Shown here in pieces: positions 1-11,905 of a stretch of 64,000 nucleotides of DNA. The stretch comes from Anomaloglossus baeobatrachus (lineage: Eukaryota; Chordata; Amphibia; Anura; Aromobatidae), in the NCBI RefSeq assembly GCF_048569485.1, contig NC_134353.1, positions 66,408,221 to 66,472,220 of the forward strand, given 5' to 3'. Below the pieces are notes generated by a model. It was given only the letters and a program-made list of their open reading frames with translations. It did not search any database and had not been told where the DNA came from. Positions within the stretch are counted from its first letter, which is position 1. Each line of letters begins with the position of its first letter. The translations under genes were made by a program, and so were the position numbers.

Positions 1-139
1 AAAAATCCAGTTCTTCAGGCGAGGAAAGCCACGGTCTTTATTTTAGCATGCAGAAACAACGAATAGCATGACCAGCACTACACGTTTCAGATGAAACAAT
101 CCCCCTTAATCATTCCCTCGCCTGAAGAACTGGATTTTT
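1..139. repeat. Short inverted-repeat element at window edge
   Basis: A 24-bp sequence at 1-24 recurs as an exact reverse complement at 116-139, enclosing about 90 bp. The core contains a reverse-complement AATAAA-like string. It looks like a small MITE or a paired element end. The window starts exactly at its left arm, so more sequence may lie outside. Family not recognised. It lies in MFSD10 intron 3, just downstream of exon 3 in the gene's sense. Confidence 0.6.
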
Positions 140-324
140 CGTCTTTATTGCAATATTGGGCTGTGGCAGCGCCTGTCCGTGCTCCAGGGAGAAGTCAGGA
201 GTGAGCTTCTACACGGTGAGCTGATACATACAAATTGGATACTTTTATATAATGCTACTTTGATTGGATCTTTCTTTAATCCACAATGTTAACTCGGATG
301 CACTGTATCTAAAAAGTGTAGTAC

Positions 325-428
325 CGTAGTCATCATCATGAGCCGTCGTCTTCCTGCATAATCAGAGGCAGCTCCGGTGAGCGGTGAGCAGATAAACTGC
401 AGCAAGGAGAATAGGGACCCAATAAGAC
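325..428 (-). CDS. mfsd10: MFSD10 coding exon 3 (major facilitator transporter)
   Basis: Read on the minus strand, a CAG acceptor at 431-429 is followed by an open segment translating as GLIGSLFSLLQFICSPLTGA, then ASDYAGRRRLMMMTT. It aligns almost gap-free with human MFSD10 [31 protein letters not shown] as I remember it. This is the second transmembrane helix and the MFS motif A loop (G-x-x-S-D-x-x-G-R-R). It enters in phase 1 (GG split across the junction with exon 2) and leaves in phase 0 at 325, where the donor is GTAC, a weak match. MFSD10 is a membrane transporter implicated in organic anion efflux. The rest of the gene (C-terminal helices) lies left of the window. Confidence 0.9.
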
Positions 429-558
429 CTGAAAAATAGTGAGAATTACTGTAAATCAAAGAGCATCTGTAACATGAGCCACAGGACATGGCACCCAAAC
501 AATTCAACACCATGGACAGAGACCCGTAACACCGTGGGCCGAGTCCCATAACAATTGA

Positions 559-1254
559 ACACCAGAGGCAAGAGCCGCCGGACACCAGAGGCAAGAGCCG
601 CCGGACACCAGAGGCAAGAGCCGCCGGACACCAGAGGCAAGAGCCCCAGGACACCAGAGGCAAGAGCCCCAGGACACCAGAGGCAAGAGCCCCAGGACAC
701 CAGAGGCAAGAGCCCCAGGACACCAGAGGCAAGAGCCCCAGGACACCAGAGGCAAGAGCCCCAGGACACCAGAGGCAAGAGCCGCCGGACACCAGAGGCA
801 AGAGCCGCCGGACACCAGAGGCAAGAGCCGCCGGACACCAGAGGCAAGAGCCCCAGGACACCAGAGGCAAGAGCCCCAGGACACCAGAGGCAAGAGCCCC
901 AGGACACCAGAGGCAAGAGCCCCAGGACACCAGAGGCAAGAGCCCCAGGACACCAGAGGCAAGAGCCCCAGGACACCAGAGGCAAGAGCCCCAGGACACC
1001 AGAGGCAAGAGCCGCAGGACACCAGAGGCAAGAGCCCCAGGACACCAGAGGCAAGAGCCCCAGGACACCAGAGGCAAGAGCCCCAGGACACCAGAGGCAA
1101 GAGCCCCAGGACACCAGAGGCAAGAGCCGCAGGACACCAGAGGCAAGAGCCGCAGGACACCAGAGGCAAGAACCGCAGGACACCAGAGGCAAGAACCGCA
1201 GGACACCAGAGGCAAGAACCACAGGACACCAGAGGCAAGAGCCGCAGGACACTA
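559..1254. repeat. 23-bp minisatellite, about 30 units
   Basis: The unit GACACCAGAGGCAAGAGCC plus a four-base variable end (GCCG, CCAG or GCAG) repeats head to tail. Variants occur in blocks: GCCG units at 580-640 and 780-840, CCAG units between them, GCAG units towards the right end. The unit length is not a multiple of three and the unit lacks stops in several frames, so long overlapping reading frames appear on both strands. None should be read as a gene. The array is in MFSD10 intron 2, about 130 bp from exon 3. Confidence 0.95.
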
Positions 1255-2309
1255 GGAATTTTACTGCTCATTGCCCAAGTCATTTTCAACCTTTATCATA
1301 GGTGGTCGATTTTCTGGGTAAAGAACGTCTTGCCTACAAACTTTGCTATACAGCTTGCAAGCGGTGCTCTGAAGCTCTTGGATTGATGGATCCGGCCAAC
1401 TTCAGTATCCCTGCGCTTCCCTGAAGCTACAGAAACAAAGCTGTCTTTCCTGGATGGAGCGCTCAATGCCGAACATGCAACGGGTGTGAACTATCAATCA
1501 GGAGCGCACCACACTCCACAAGCAGGAAGCTAGGGAGCACTGCACTCTTGAAGAAAAATTGTTATTTTTTACTAATGGGGTTGTCTAATTGGCATTGTGA
1601 CTTTCATACCATGTTTTATATCTAAAGTAGAATTTAAGTAATTTCATAAAATCTGCAGGTAACTCGACTTCCCTCCACAGTTCTGAGATATTCGTCTCTC
1701 ACACGGCCTCATGTCTTATATTTTATGTATCACAACCTACTGATTTTGTAAATTTCTGGAGCAAATGTACATTTTCACTAAAATTATGCTGAACACAATA
1801 CTTAGAACAATGTCCATTGTTACTGAAAAATATGACAAACTTTACTTCAATAAAGTTCCTTTAAATTTGAGGTTTCTGTGTCAATAAGCTGCCGACGAGC
1901 TGCTCTAGTTATTACATTGGGGTATTTACAGATGTCATCTGCTGCTTAGACTACCTGCGTCATAAAAACTGGGACAGACAAGGACAAGGGAGAAGGAAAC
2001 TCATAAAAATAAACTTGTGTTATTTCCGAAACTACTATCCTCATCTAGTGCTGCATTCAAAGGGGTCGTCTCATCTTCACAAAAGGGTAAAATTACAAAG
2101 TGCTTGTAAAGCCAAAACAACTTAAAGATTATATTGCATATAGAATAAAATTACAATTTAAGAATAGAGGGATTTCTTTAGAATTTACTGCTCGTTTCTT
2201 AGGTTATTGGCCACCATCGTAAACTACCAACAGAAAGTAGGGAGGCCGGGGGAGCAGTGTGCTCCTGAAGACTAGTTCAGAGAACACCATTAAATCATTA
2301 TTCCTAAAA
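1255..2309. other. Intronic sequence without recognised features
   Basis: MFSD10 intron 2. AT-rich, no credible exon, no clear terminal repeats. I see nothing to annotate. Confidence 0.5.
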
Positions 2310-2680
2310 CTGAATCCTGTGTGTAGGGTAGGGGATAACACCCTGATCGCTGGTTTTGACTGTTTGGATCCTCAGCAATCCTGAGAACACAGGAACCAGG
2401 GACTACAGAACCTCATCTTCAATTGAGCAAAGCTTCCGCTCAATTCATTGTCTATAGGAGTGCTGGAGAAAAAACAAATTTAGTGCTCCAACATTTCCAG
2501 CAATCCCAAAGATAATGAATGTAGTGGCGGTCGAGCATGCACATCGCCGGTCAAGTCATGACAAGGTTCTGCAGAACTTGGTTCCCTGACTTCTCAGGAT
2601 CCCCGAGGGTCAAAGTAGTCGGAAACCGCAGCGATCAGTAATTGATACTCACCTTGTCGATAGGGAATAATATTTGATTT
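2310..2680. repeat. Degenerate MITE-like repeat
   Basis: The ends 'ggggataacaccctgatcgc' and 'gcgatcagtaattgatactc' are imperfect inverted copies, and the body resembles frog MITEs carrying 'gataggtgat...gatcgctggg'. The ends are eroded and no target duplication could be fixed. Confidence 0.4.
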
Positions 2681-2827
2681 TGTGAACGACACATTAAAAT
2701 CTTGAGTTTACAGAGCATCTGTATCATAATTCTTGCTACTAAAGACTGGTGTGTTAGTAAGAGGTTGGGGACAGATCAGAGTATCAGATTGGTTGTAGTC
2801 CAATTATGAAGACACAGGAGTTGTATA

Positions 2828-3982
2828 TGGCCCACCCTCATGTCAGCAGCCGGGCTGCTCGGATCCGGATCCGCGGTGGCTAGAGGGGTGTCCGGACCCG
2901 GGTTTGTGTGGCCACTCAAATGAAGGGGGTATTTACAGGGGATTGTGTTAAAGTTCGTGACGCCATCCATGGTATGTGGTAGTGTGGAGTACCACCGCTG
3001 CAGTTGGGAGTACCCGGGTGCGATGGAATGGGGCAGCCAGGTGTTAGAACCCTCCACGGGTAGGGAGAATGCCCTGGGACTCGGTGATGGGGTCTGGGGA
3101 GTGCCGCTGGGTGCGAAGGGGGTCACTTTCGTACTCGCTCAGTCCAGTAAAGCTGACACCGACAACCGGGTAAACCAAAGTTCTGTATACCGCTGCCGCT
3201 GAGGGGAGCTAGTTCGTGTCCCGTCCCCAAAGGTGCTGCCTGGTGGTCCGTGACCTTCCTCCTGGCACTAAGTTCATTTCTCTGTTGGTCCTGGTAGTAT
3301 GAAACTAGTTGGGTCCCGCTCCCCACTATGGCTATGTGTGGGAGCTTGCTCTCAGGGTTCATGCTTGGGATTTCTTGGACTGTTTGCAGTGGAAAGTCCT
3401 ATCCCCCTCATTGCGCTAGTACCTCGATTTTGAAGTGGGTGGAGAGCGGATCTTGAAGGCTCCGTTCTCGTCGGGTAAATTGTCAGGTTACCTGAAGCTA
3501 CTCTTTGACCTAGGGTCCACGTACCCTGTCGTGCCCTGGTCCCAGCCCGGTGATGGTGCAAGGCCGCCAGCTGTCCTCCTAGACAGTTCTGTGCCCCTTG
3601 CCACGATCCCCTGCGACCGGGGGTGCAGCTCCTTCTAGGTTCAGACCAGCGTCTGCTACCTAGATGTTTCCAAGGAGAAGGGGCTCCTGACCTCCTCCCT
3701 CCTTCACTTCCAACACTTCACTCTCTACTCCTACTACTTCACTACTCCTGACACTCCTGACCTCCCCTTTAACCAACCCCCCCAAGTGGGCGACCCTATT
3801 CCACTCAGGCTGTCGACTGGTGTGTCTGGTGGGTGTGGTGCAGAGTGTAGCTAGGATTTTAATTAGCTGATGTAGGCAACACCATGTAGTTGGAGACCCA
3901 TAACCAAGGAGGAGGTGGATATTGCACGGGAGAGCAGATTGTACTATACCCTGTGATGACCTGATAGTCCAGGGGTGTCACA
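2828..3982 (-). mobile_element. Solo LTR, subfamily 1 (LTR J)
   Basis: About 1.15 kb with TG...CA ends. The reverse complement starts TGTGACACCCCTGG and matches the copy at 29929-31058 along its length, including the TGTTGCC and CAGACACACCAG blocks. Flanks on both sides read TATA (2824-2827 and 3983-3986), a 4-bp target duplication. No internal region or second LTR is attached, so this is a solo LTR fossil. Visibly diverged from its nearest relative, so older than the element at 45779-50594. Confidence 0.8.
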
Positions 3983-4793
3983 TATACACAAAACTGTATA
4001 TGGTCAACCAAGACTATTTGCAATGTTTCTTAGTTTCTTTTCCAAATGCATTGGATCAGGACTGGGTAAAGTGTGGCCTGCAGGCCCAATCCAGCCCTCT
4101 GGTTATTCCACACCATGCCGCCCATCCACCACCGCCGCACAACACCCCATATCCTGGCTATCTGCAGCTGTGACGCCCTGGAAACCAGGTACTCACAGAA
4201 TAGGCCTCTGCATAACACCTTCCCACACGGAGTTAAATCAGCCGACATGAAATCCTAGCCAACCCGCCCTTAGGGCAAGACAGGCACACCAGTAGGCTCG
4301 ACAAAGCGGAAGAAAACGCCCAAGACAACAACCCAACCAAAATTATGATTAGGTATGAAGTGAAAGCGTATATATATGTTTTTTGTAAAAATAGATGCTA
4401 TTGATATAAATTCAAAATTTAGTTAAAAAACAGGAAGAACCCACGAAGTGGGGCACATGATCCCAGGAGGACATCCATAATTAATCACATGTAATTGCTA
4501 TTACAATAGATTTGTTGACAACAGGATAAATAGCACAATCATATTCCCATATAGTGAAAAGAAACCACATACAGTTGCCTATGGGGCTTGTTCTGCCGTT
4601 TGCCCGCCGGTGACAAGAACAGTGTGGGCTTGCTTGTTGTTCATATAAAGAATATCTAATTCAAACACCATTGGTTTCTGCACCAATGGGCAAACAACAC
4701 CAGCCTCCTATACAGATAATCACACTGCAGTTCAAATAGAGTCAGATAGTATACATAGAATAACCTGGGCTATAGTTGTTAAACTACTGCTTA

Positions 4794-5919
4794 TGTGACG
4801 CCTTGGCCGGGCCATTTAGTCACAGACAGGGCCCCGCATTACACCTTTCCCTCACAGGTAACACACAGCCAAACAGTTAAACCCTAGTCACCCCCTCAGT
4901 GCTTGATGGACACACCAGGGGGCGGAACCAGGCGGTTAGAAGACGCCCACCAAGGAGTCTAGACAGTCTGAGGCGGGAAAAGTCGAGAGATCAGTTGTAG
5001 AGTTCAAGGAGAGTGGAGGTCAGGCCTGTGACAGGGCCTGAGGAAAACTGACAGGTGCCAGGGTAGGAGCCCTGGTGCCTTTGGCTAGGAGGCAGACGGC
5101 GGTCTCGTCTGCAGGAGTCGGGAAGACAGCTCGGTGGAACCGAGGTGGACCGGGACATGGTTGCAGCCCGCCGGTACCGACCCGGAAACCAGAGCACAAA
5201 GGGGGGTACTCAGACCCTAAAGCTAGGTCCAGAAGCGACTGGCACTAGTTAATTAACTGATTGCAGCCAGGACTATAGGTCCTGTCCCACCCAAAGTCCC
5301 GACTGAAGACAACAGCCCAACGAGGGGGATAACAAGGCCACCGCCACGGCTCAGAGATCCCACGGGCCAGCGTCTGCAGGCAAAGGGCTCCTTAGGCCAC
5401 ATCCAGCCGAGGAGCAGACTCCTGGAGTTGCAAGCGCAGGCAGTCCACCACTACACACAGGTGCAGGAGAAAGACAGAGACCACCAACCGGGTGGGGGAC
5501 CAGAGCGCAGCCGCCTGAGGGCACCGACCATCACTTTGGTTTACCAGAGACTCGTGTGTTTACTAATAGTGAGTACATCAGCACCCTGCGGTCGCCCAAC
5601 CCCCTGCACCAACAATAAACCCCCCCAACGGGTCCCGAGGCCACCATCCCTGCCCACGAAGGGGTTAACAACTTGCTGCATGACATCTCCCCCGGGTGCC
5701 CCGTAACTGCAGCGGTGGTGTCCAATATCACCACACACCTTGGGTGCCGTCACGAACTCCGTACGGCTCCGCCCGTACATATCCGTCCTACATCCACCAT
5801 CCCATCACAACCCCTTTGCATCTGAAGTGACCGTGAGGCCCCCGGGTCCGGAGACCCTCAAGCCACCCACCAGAAGGGCCGGATCCGAGCGGCTCAGCTG
5901 CCGAGCACGGGGCGGTACA
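4794..5919 (+). mobile_element. Solo LTR, subfamily 2 (LTR F)
   Basis: 1,126 bp, starts TGTGACGCCTTGG and ends GGGCGGTACA. Flanked by CTTA at 4790-4793 and 5920-5923, a perfect 4-bp duplication. Lies in the loop of the foldback element. Carries the shared internal block 'gggtgccgtcacgaac' at 5743-5757. Solo LTR fossil. Confidence 0.88.
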
Positions 5920-6255
5920 CTTATAGATATAATGCAAAAGATAATAACACTGGCTCACATATCGCTGCTGCTATAAGGCAATTAAAGTGGGTAGGAAGGA
6001 TATTTACCTATTGGAAAGGGATCACCTGGCCATGTGCTCCACCAGTCCTGACGCCGTTTTGCCTCGCTTCTTCAAAAAGGGCACCCAGGTTATTCTATGT
6101 ATACTATCTGACTATTTGAACTGCAGTGTGATTATCTGTATAGGGGGCTGGTGCTGTCTGCCCCTTGGTGCAGAAACCAATGGTGTTTGAATTAGATATT
6201 CTTTATATGAACTACAAGCAAGCCTACACTGTTCTTGTCACCGGCAGGCAAACGG

Positions 6256-8287
6256 TGTCGCGGGCGGAGGGGACGCGCTCGCACGCTCGAGTCCGGGGCT
6301 TCTGCTGCTGCTCGGTGGCTCGAGCGGTGGGCTGGACCCGGGGACTCGAGCAGCGCTCCTCGTCCACGAGTGAAAAGGGGGTGGTTTGTTTTGGGAGATA
6401 GTTCGTGACGCCACCCACGGGTCGTGGTGATAATGGGCACCACCGCTGCTGGCGACGGGGATCCTGGGAGCGATGGTAGGGAGCAGCTAGGATGTTGTCC
6501 CCTCCGTGGGTAGGGGTTGGTGATCCCGGGGCCCGGTGGTGTAACGGGGAGGCTGGATGGCTGGGTTGCAGGGGTAGAGGGTTGCAGGGGCGGGGCAGCG
6601 CAGCGTGGTGCCGGATGGCACTGGTGTACTCACTCAGGCAGTCAATGACAGAATCTCTGGTGAATCAAACGGCTGGATGGACGGGTCCTGCAGCCGGCTG
6701 CAGTGTTTGTGCTCTCCCCGGACGGCTGATGGTGGCTGTCTTTCCCTGCACCTTGTTAGAATGTTCTGACTCCTGTGGTTGCCCACCGGTAGTCCGCTCC
6801 CCGGCGTATAGGTACCAAAGGAGCCCGTTTTACCCGCAGGCGCTGGCCCTTGGATCTCTAGCCTATGGCGGTGGCTGTATATCCTCACGGTGTGGACTGT
6901 TGCCTTCTGTCGGGTCTTAGTTGTTAGGAAACCCCTGGGGCTCAGGTCACACTCGGATTTGACCGTTGTCGGCGGCTCCAAGCCTAGTCGGGGTTCCGAT
7001 GGCCCTGCCTTTGTGCTTAGCTTCACTCCGCTCCCCAGTTCGGTACCGGCGGGCCACCGCCCGACCCCGGTCCTACGGTTCTGCAAGCCAGGGGCCACAG
7101 GTAACAACACACACACACACACCCCCAGCAGTTCACAGCAGACATCATAAGTGAGACCTGGTTTCTTCCCTCGGGTTCAGACAGACACACCAGGTGGGTG
7201 GAGTCAGGCAGATGGGCACGCCCACCGAGGAGTCTAGCTGGCCTGAGGCAAAAACCAGCTCAGACAAGTCCAGGCAGAGGAAGAGAGAGGAGGTCTGCAG
7301 AGAGGCAGACGCAGCCTGGCGCCTAGGTTGGAGCCTAGGTCCATCGTGTAGCCAGTGAGGCAGACAGTAGTGGCCGTCTGCAGGAGCCGGGAAGCCGGGA
7401 AGACAGTCTTGGTGGAACCGTAGGTAGCCGGGACAGGGTAGTGGCCCGTCCGGTACCGAACCGGGGAGCCAGCTGGAAACCGGAGCACAGGAGGAGCGTA
7501 CACGAAGGTGAAGGAAAGGACTTACACTACCAACCTGAGGTCAGGGGAAAAACACCGCAGCAGTCTGTGGGACCCGTCCATCCAGCCGTTTGTTTTACCG
7601 GAGACTTTGTATTCATCATTGGCTGAGTGAGTACCACTGTGCCGTGCGGAACAGCGCTGCCCCCGCGACCCTGCACCTCCCCAGGCCCTGTAACCCGCCT
7701 GCCATCCATTCCTACCCCTCACCGGGCCCCGGGACAACCAACCCCCTACCCACGGAGGGGAGAAACAACATCCAAGCTGCTCCCTGTCATCGCTCCCGAG
7801 ATCCCCGTCCAGAGCAGCGGTGGTGTCACAACCTCACCACAACCGTGGGTGGCGTCATGGACAATATCCCTAAACCAAACCACCCCCTTTCACTCACGGG
7901 CGAGGAACGCCGCTCGAGTCCCCGGGATCCGGCCCACCGCTTGAGCCACCACCGAGCAGCAGCAGCCGGACCCGAGCAGTGGGTGAGCACAGCGTCCCCT
8001 CCTCCGCCCGCGACACTAACAGGTTCTGTCCTCTCACTTTCACCTCCAAACTTAATCTCTACCACTCCACTACTCCACTTCCACTGAACTTACTGCTTTT
8101 TCCAGGCTCCAGGCCTGTGAACTCCTCGGTGGGTGGGGCCAAACACCTGGCTCCACCCCACCTGGTGTGGACATCAGACCCTGGAGGGAAGCAACAAGGG
8201 TTTTTGTTTGACTGGTGTTACGATCCAGGGGAGGGAGTGTGTGTGGTGCTATGTCTGTGACTACCTGACTAGTCCAGGGCGTCACAA
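6256..8287 (-). mobile_element. Solo LTR, subfamily 3, composite (LTR G)
   Basis: The left end TGTCGCGGGCGG and right end CAGGGCGTCACA are those of a minus-strand subfamily 3 LTR (compare 24912-26069). The flanks AACGG (6251-6255) and AACGG (8288-8292) show one insertion event into the foldback arm. At about 2 kb it is too long for a single LTR: a second copy in the opposite orientation lies inside. Broken fossil. Confidence 0.75.
7084..8015 (+). mobile_element. Solo LTR, subfamily 3, nested inside LTR G (LTR H)
   Basis: From about 7160 the sequence runs in plus orientation and matches 14009-15204, ending CCGCCCGCGACA at 8015. The left boundary is blurred by a CA-rich stretch and given only approximately. 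No clean target duplication could be read. This is the innermost layer of the nest. Broken fossil. Confidence 0.6.
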
Positions 8288-9730
8288 ACGGCAAAACAAG
8301 CCCCATAGGCAACTGTATGTGGTTTCTTTTCACTATATGGGAATATGATTGTGATATTTATCCTGTTGTCAACAAATCTATTGTAATAGCAATTACAAGT
8401 GATTAATTATGGATGTCATCCTGGGATCATGTGCCCCACTTCGTGGGTTCTTCCTGTTTTTTTAAAAAATTGTTGAATTTATATCAATAAAGTTTCTATT
8501 TTTACAAAAAACATATGTATACGCTTTCACTTCATACCTAATCATAATTTTGGTTAGGTTGTTGTCTTGGATTAGTTTGAAGTGTGTGTTTAATAAGGAT
8601 AATTGATATTTAAATGGAAGGAAACTGCCACCTAGGGGTCTAGACAGCCCGGGGCGGGAAACAAGTCAGTTAAACAGAAGGAGTTGAGAACGAGAAAAGG
8701 AAGGAGGAGAGGAGTAAGGAGGAAAGTTTGGCTGGCACAGGGTCGGAGCCCTGGTGCCTTGGCTAGGTGCAGATAGCAGTCAGGGGCAGCAGGAGACAGG
8801 AAGACGCTGCCGGAGAACCGACCCGGAACCCGTGCACAAGGGGGTACTCGGACCCTGAAGCCAGGACCGGCACCAACAGCCTATCTAATTAACCGATTGA
8901 GGGCAGGATTTTAGGTCCTGTCCCACCTTAAGTCCCGAAAAGTGACAACCACCCACAGAGAGGGATAGGGCCTCTGCCAATGGCCTAGTAAAATCCCACC
9001 GGTCAGCGTCGACGGGCATGGCTCCCAACAAAGGACCGGGAGCGGACACTTGCGTTACACACCGGGGAGTCCATGTTGAGAGACACATCTACAGTGCAGA
9101 GGAATAGGACCCTTATTGCTAGCCCGGGTGTGGGACCAGATACACCCGTCCCGGAGGCCGGCCACCACCACGTTGGTTTAACAAAGAACGTGGTCTTTTA
9201 CTGACTCCTTGCCGCCGTGCACCCTTGTCCGGTGCCAGAATGCCTAAACCGTGAGTGTATCAAAACCTGCAGCTCTGCATAACACTGGGTCCCAAGGCCA
9301 CCATCCCTACCCACGGAGGGGTTAAGAACTTGCTGCCGTACCATCACCCCGGTGTGCCCCATAGCCGCAGTGGTGGTGCCATCTTTCACCACACACCGTG
9401 GGTGGCGTCACGAATCGAGTATGGCCCAGCCCGTACAACTACGTCCCCGTACGGCCGAGCCCATACAACTCCATCCCCTTTTTAGTTGACGTGACCGTGA
9501 GGCCCCCCGGGTCCGGATCCCAGCAGCTCGGAGGCTGCGAGTGGGGCGGTACACAGCCTCAGGATGTCGTTGGCTCAGTCTTCCACTAATTAAAGTGTGG
9601 GACAGCAGATGGCATATCATCGCATTGGCTGTGTGGAGCATCAGTGCATCAGAGACCGGAGCAGAGCACCAGGGGAACGGGAGCGAGGATAGTATGTGGG
9701 GTTTTGCTTTTAGTATTTTTTTTATTTTTT

Positions 9731-9819
9731 TCAGGTGTATGGGATGTTTGCATGTACAGGAGGCTATGTAGGTGTCTCGAAATGTATATGCAGGAGGAGA
9801 TGTGGGGGGTCAAAATGTA
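9731..9819. repeat. Start of minisatellite arm, interrupted by the Tc1-like element
   Basis: Two or three degenerate units of the form 'ggaggctatgtgggggctc' plus 'aaatgtatata', continued at 11445-11905 beyond the Tc1-like insertion. The minisatellite belongs to the hAT-like element at 4057-12034. Confidence 0.7.
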
Positions 9820-11444
9820 CAGTGCCTTGCGAAAGTATTCGGGCCCCCTTGAATTTTTCAATCTTTTCCCACATTTCAGGCTTCAAACAAAGATAAAAAA
9901 TGTAATGTTATGGTGAAGAATCAACAACAAGTGGGACACAATTGTGAAGTTCAACGATATTTTTTGTTTATTTTAAACGTTTGTAAAAAAATAAATAACT
10001 GAAAACTGGGGCGTGCAATATTATACGGCCCCTTTACCTTCAGTGCAGCAAACTCACTCCAGAAGTCCATTGAGGATCTCTGAATGATCCAATGTTGTCC
10101 TAAATGACTGATGATGATAAATATAAGCCCCTGTGTGTAATCAAGTCTCCGTATAAATGCACCTGCTCTGTGATAGTCTGTGTTCTGTTTAAAGCGCAGA
10201 GAACATCATGAAGATCAAGGAACACAACAGGCAGGTCCGTGATACTGTTGTGGAGAAGTTTAAAGCTGGATTTGGTTACAAAAAGATTTCCACAACTTTA
10301 AACGTCCCAAGAAGCACTGTACAAGCGATCATATTGAAATGGAAGGAGTATCATACCACTGCAAATCTACCAAGATCCGGCTGTCCCTCAAAAATTTTTA
10401 TCTCAAACAAGGAGAAGACTGATCAGAGATGCAGCCAAGAGGCCCATGATCACTCTGGATACACTGCAGAGATCTACAGCTGAGGTGGGAGAGTCTGTTC
10501 ATAGGACAACAATCAGTCGTACACTGCACAAATCTGGCCTTTATGGAAAAGTGGCAAGAAGAAAGCCATTTCTCAAAGATATCCATAAAAAAAGTGTTGT
10601 TTAAAGTTTGCCACAAGCCACCTGGGAGACACACCAATGTGGAAGAAGGTGCTTTGGTCAGATGAAACCAAAATCGAACTTTTTGGGCACAATGCCAAAC
10701 GATATGTTTGGCGTAAAAGCAACACAGCTCATCACCCTGAACACACCATCCCCACTGTCAAACATGGTGGAGGTAGCATCATGGTTTGGGCCTGCTTTTC
10801 TTCAGCAGGGACAGGGAAGATGGTTAAAATTGATGGGAAGATGGATAGAGCCAAATACAGGACCATTCGTGAAGAAAACCTGTTGGAGTCTGGAAAAGAC
10901 CTGAGATTAGAACAGAGATTTGTCTTTCAACAAGACAATGATCCCAAACATAAAGCAAAATCTACAATGGAATGGTTCACAAAAAAACGTATCCAGGTGT
11001 TAGAATGGCCAAGTCACAGTCCAGACCTGAATCCAATCGAGAATCTGTAGAAAGAGCTGAAAACTGCTGCTCACAAGCGCTCTCCATCCAACCTCACTCA
11101 GCTCCAGCTGTTTGCAAAGGAAGAATGGGCAAGAATTTCAGTCTCTCGATGTGCAAAACTGATAGACACATCCCCCAAGCGACTGCAGCTGTAATCGCAG
11201 CAAAAGGTGGCGCTACAAAGTATTAACTTAAAGTGGCCGTATAATATTGCACGCCCCAATTTTCAGTTATTTATTTTTTATAAAAGTTTAAAATAAGCAA
11301 TAAATTTCGTACAACTTTACAATTGTGTCCCACTTGTTGTTGATTCTTCACCAGAACATTAACATTTTTATCTTTATGTTTGAAGCCTGAAATGTGGGAA
11401 AAGGATGAAAAATTTAAGAGGGCCGAATACTTTTGCAAGATATA
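9820..11444 (+). mobile_element. Tc1-like DNA transposon with about 210-bp terminal repeats
   Basis: The left end is CAGTGCCTTGCGAAAGTATT after a TA at 9818-9819. About 210 bp from there (to 10031) is repeated inverted at 11235-11444, where the end reads CCGAATACTTTTGCAAGA before a TATATA run. The outermost right bases have decayed, so the right border is good to a few bases. It sits inside a minisatellite unit at a TA, the Tc1/mariner target. It encloses a broken transposase. Confidence 0.9.
10208..11223 (+). pseudogene. Tc1 transposase, broken
   Basis: 10208-10420 encodes the N-terminal helix-turn-helix region (MKIKEHNRQVRDTVVEKF, then a KKISTTLNVPRSTVQ block). A frameshift near 10420 moves the frame, and the next segment ends in a stop near 10601. 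The catalytic part resumes at 10637-11050 with WSDETK (first Asp near 10661), FQQDNDPKH (second Asp near 10934) and DLNPIENL (Glu near 11039), a DD34E layout. A TAG stands where the usual Trp follows ENL, and the C-terminal end can be followed to about 11220. The acidic triad is present, but the frame breaks make the copy dead. Confidence 0.9.
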
Positions 11445-11905
11445 TATACACAGGAGGCTAACTGGGGGAGGCTCTGAAATGAATATAGGAGGCTATGTGG
11501 AAGGTCAGAAATCTATATAGGAGGCTATGTGAGAGCACACGCCATATTTAGAAGGTTGTGTGATAGGCTCACACTGTATATAGAGGGGCTTTTTTGGAGA
11601 TCACATTGTATACAAACGGGACTATGTGGTGGCTAAGAAATGTACATAGGAGGCTATGTGGGGGCTCACGTGTATATAGGAGGCCATGTGTTGTTCATAT
11701 TGTATATAAGAGGCTATGAGGGTGTCATAAATGTATATAGGTGGCTATGTGGGGGCTCGAAAATGTATATTGGAGGCTAAATGAGGGCTCATATTGTATA
11801 TAGGGGGCTGCGTGATGGTTCATCCTGTATGTAGGGAGCTATGTTGAGGCTCATACTAGATATAGGGGGCTGTGTGTGTGGGCTCATACTGTATATAGGG
11901 GCATG
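11445..11905. repeat. Degenerate 35-40-bp minisatellite of the hAT-like element
   Basis: Units such as 'ggaggctatgtgggggctca' followed by 'tactgtatatag' recur about 12 times with substitutions and length changes. The reverse complement of this unit is the unit of the array at 19940-20985. The array continues the one at 9731-9819. Confidence 0.85.

Larger units (their letters stand above)
4320..8570. mobile_element. Foldback element with about 450-bp inverted arms
   Basis: The left arm (4320-4767) starts CCAAGACAACAACC and is mirrored by 6089-6255 joined to 8288-8570, which ends GGTTGTTGTCTTGG. Arm lengths are 448 and 450 nt, with a short unique middle (4768-4793 and 5920-6088). Two LTRs lie inside it, one in the loop (4794-5919) and one in the right arm (6256-8287). 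8571-8627 is extra sequence before the host LTR resumes; it may be an asymmetric terminus. No coding capacity seen; superfamily not recognised. Confidence 0.8.
4169..9553 (+). mobile_element. Solo LTR, subfamily 2, interrupted (LTR I)
   Basis: The 5' part (4169 to about 4319, starting TGTGACGCCCTGG) and the 3' part (about 8628-9553, ending GGGCGGTACA) together make one LTR like those at 4794-5919 and 12503-13628. The outer flanks are CAGC at 4165-4168 and CAGC at 9554-9557, a perfect 4-bp target duplication, which shows the halves belong together. A foldback element carrying further LTRs separates them. Solo LTR fossil, interrupted. Confidence 0.82.

Noticed and set aside
289-1301. Long reading frames of repeated Gly-Ser-Cys-Leu-Trp-Cys-Pro or Arg-Gln-Glu-Pro-Gln units on both strands
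   Set aside because: All are translations of a 23-bp minisatellite that lacks stops in several frames. Only the short MFSD10 exon 3 at the edge is real.
6256-8287. A single 2-kb LTR
   Set aside because: The middle runs in the opposite orientation and ends in a complete LTR end at 8015, so it is one LTR within another.
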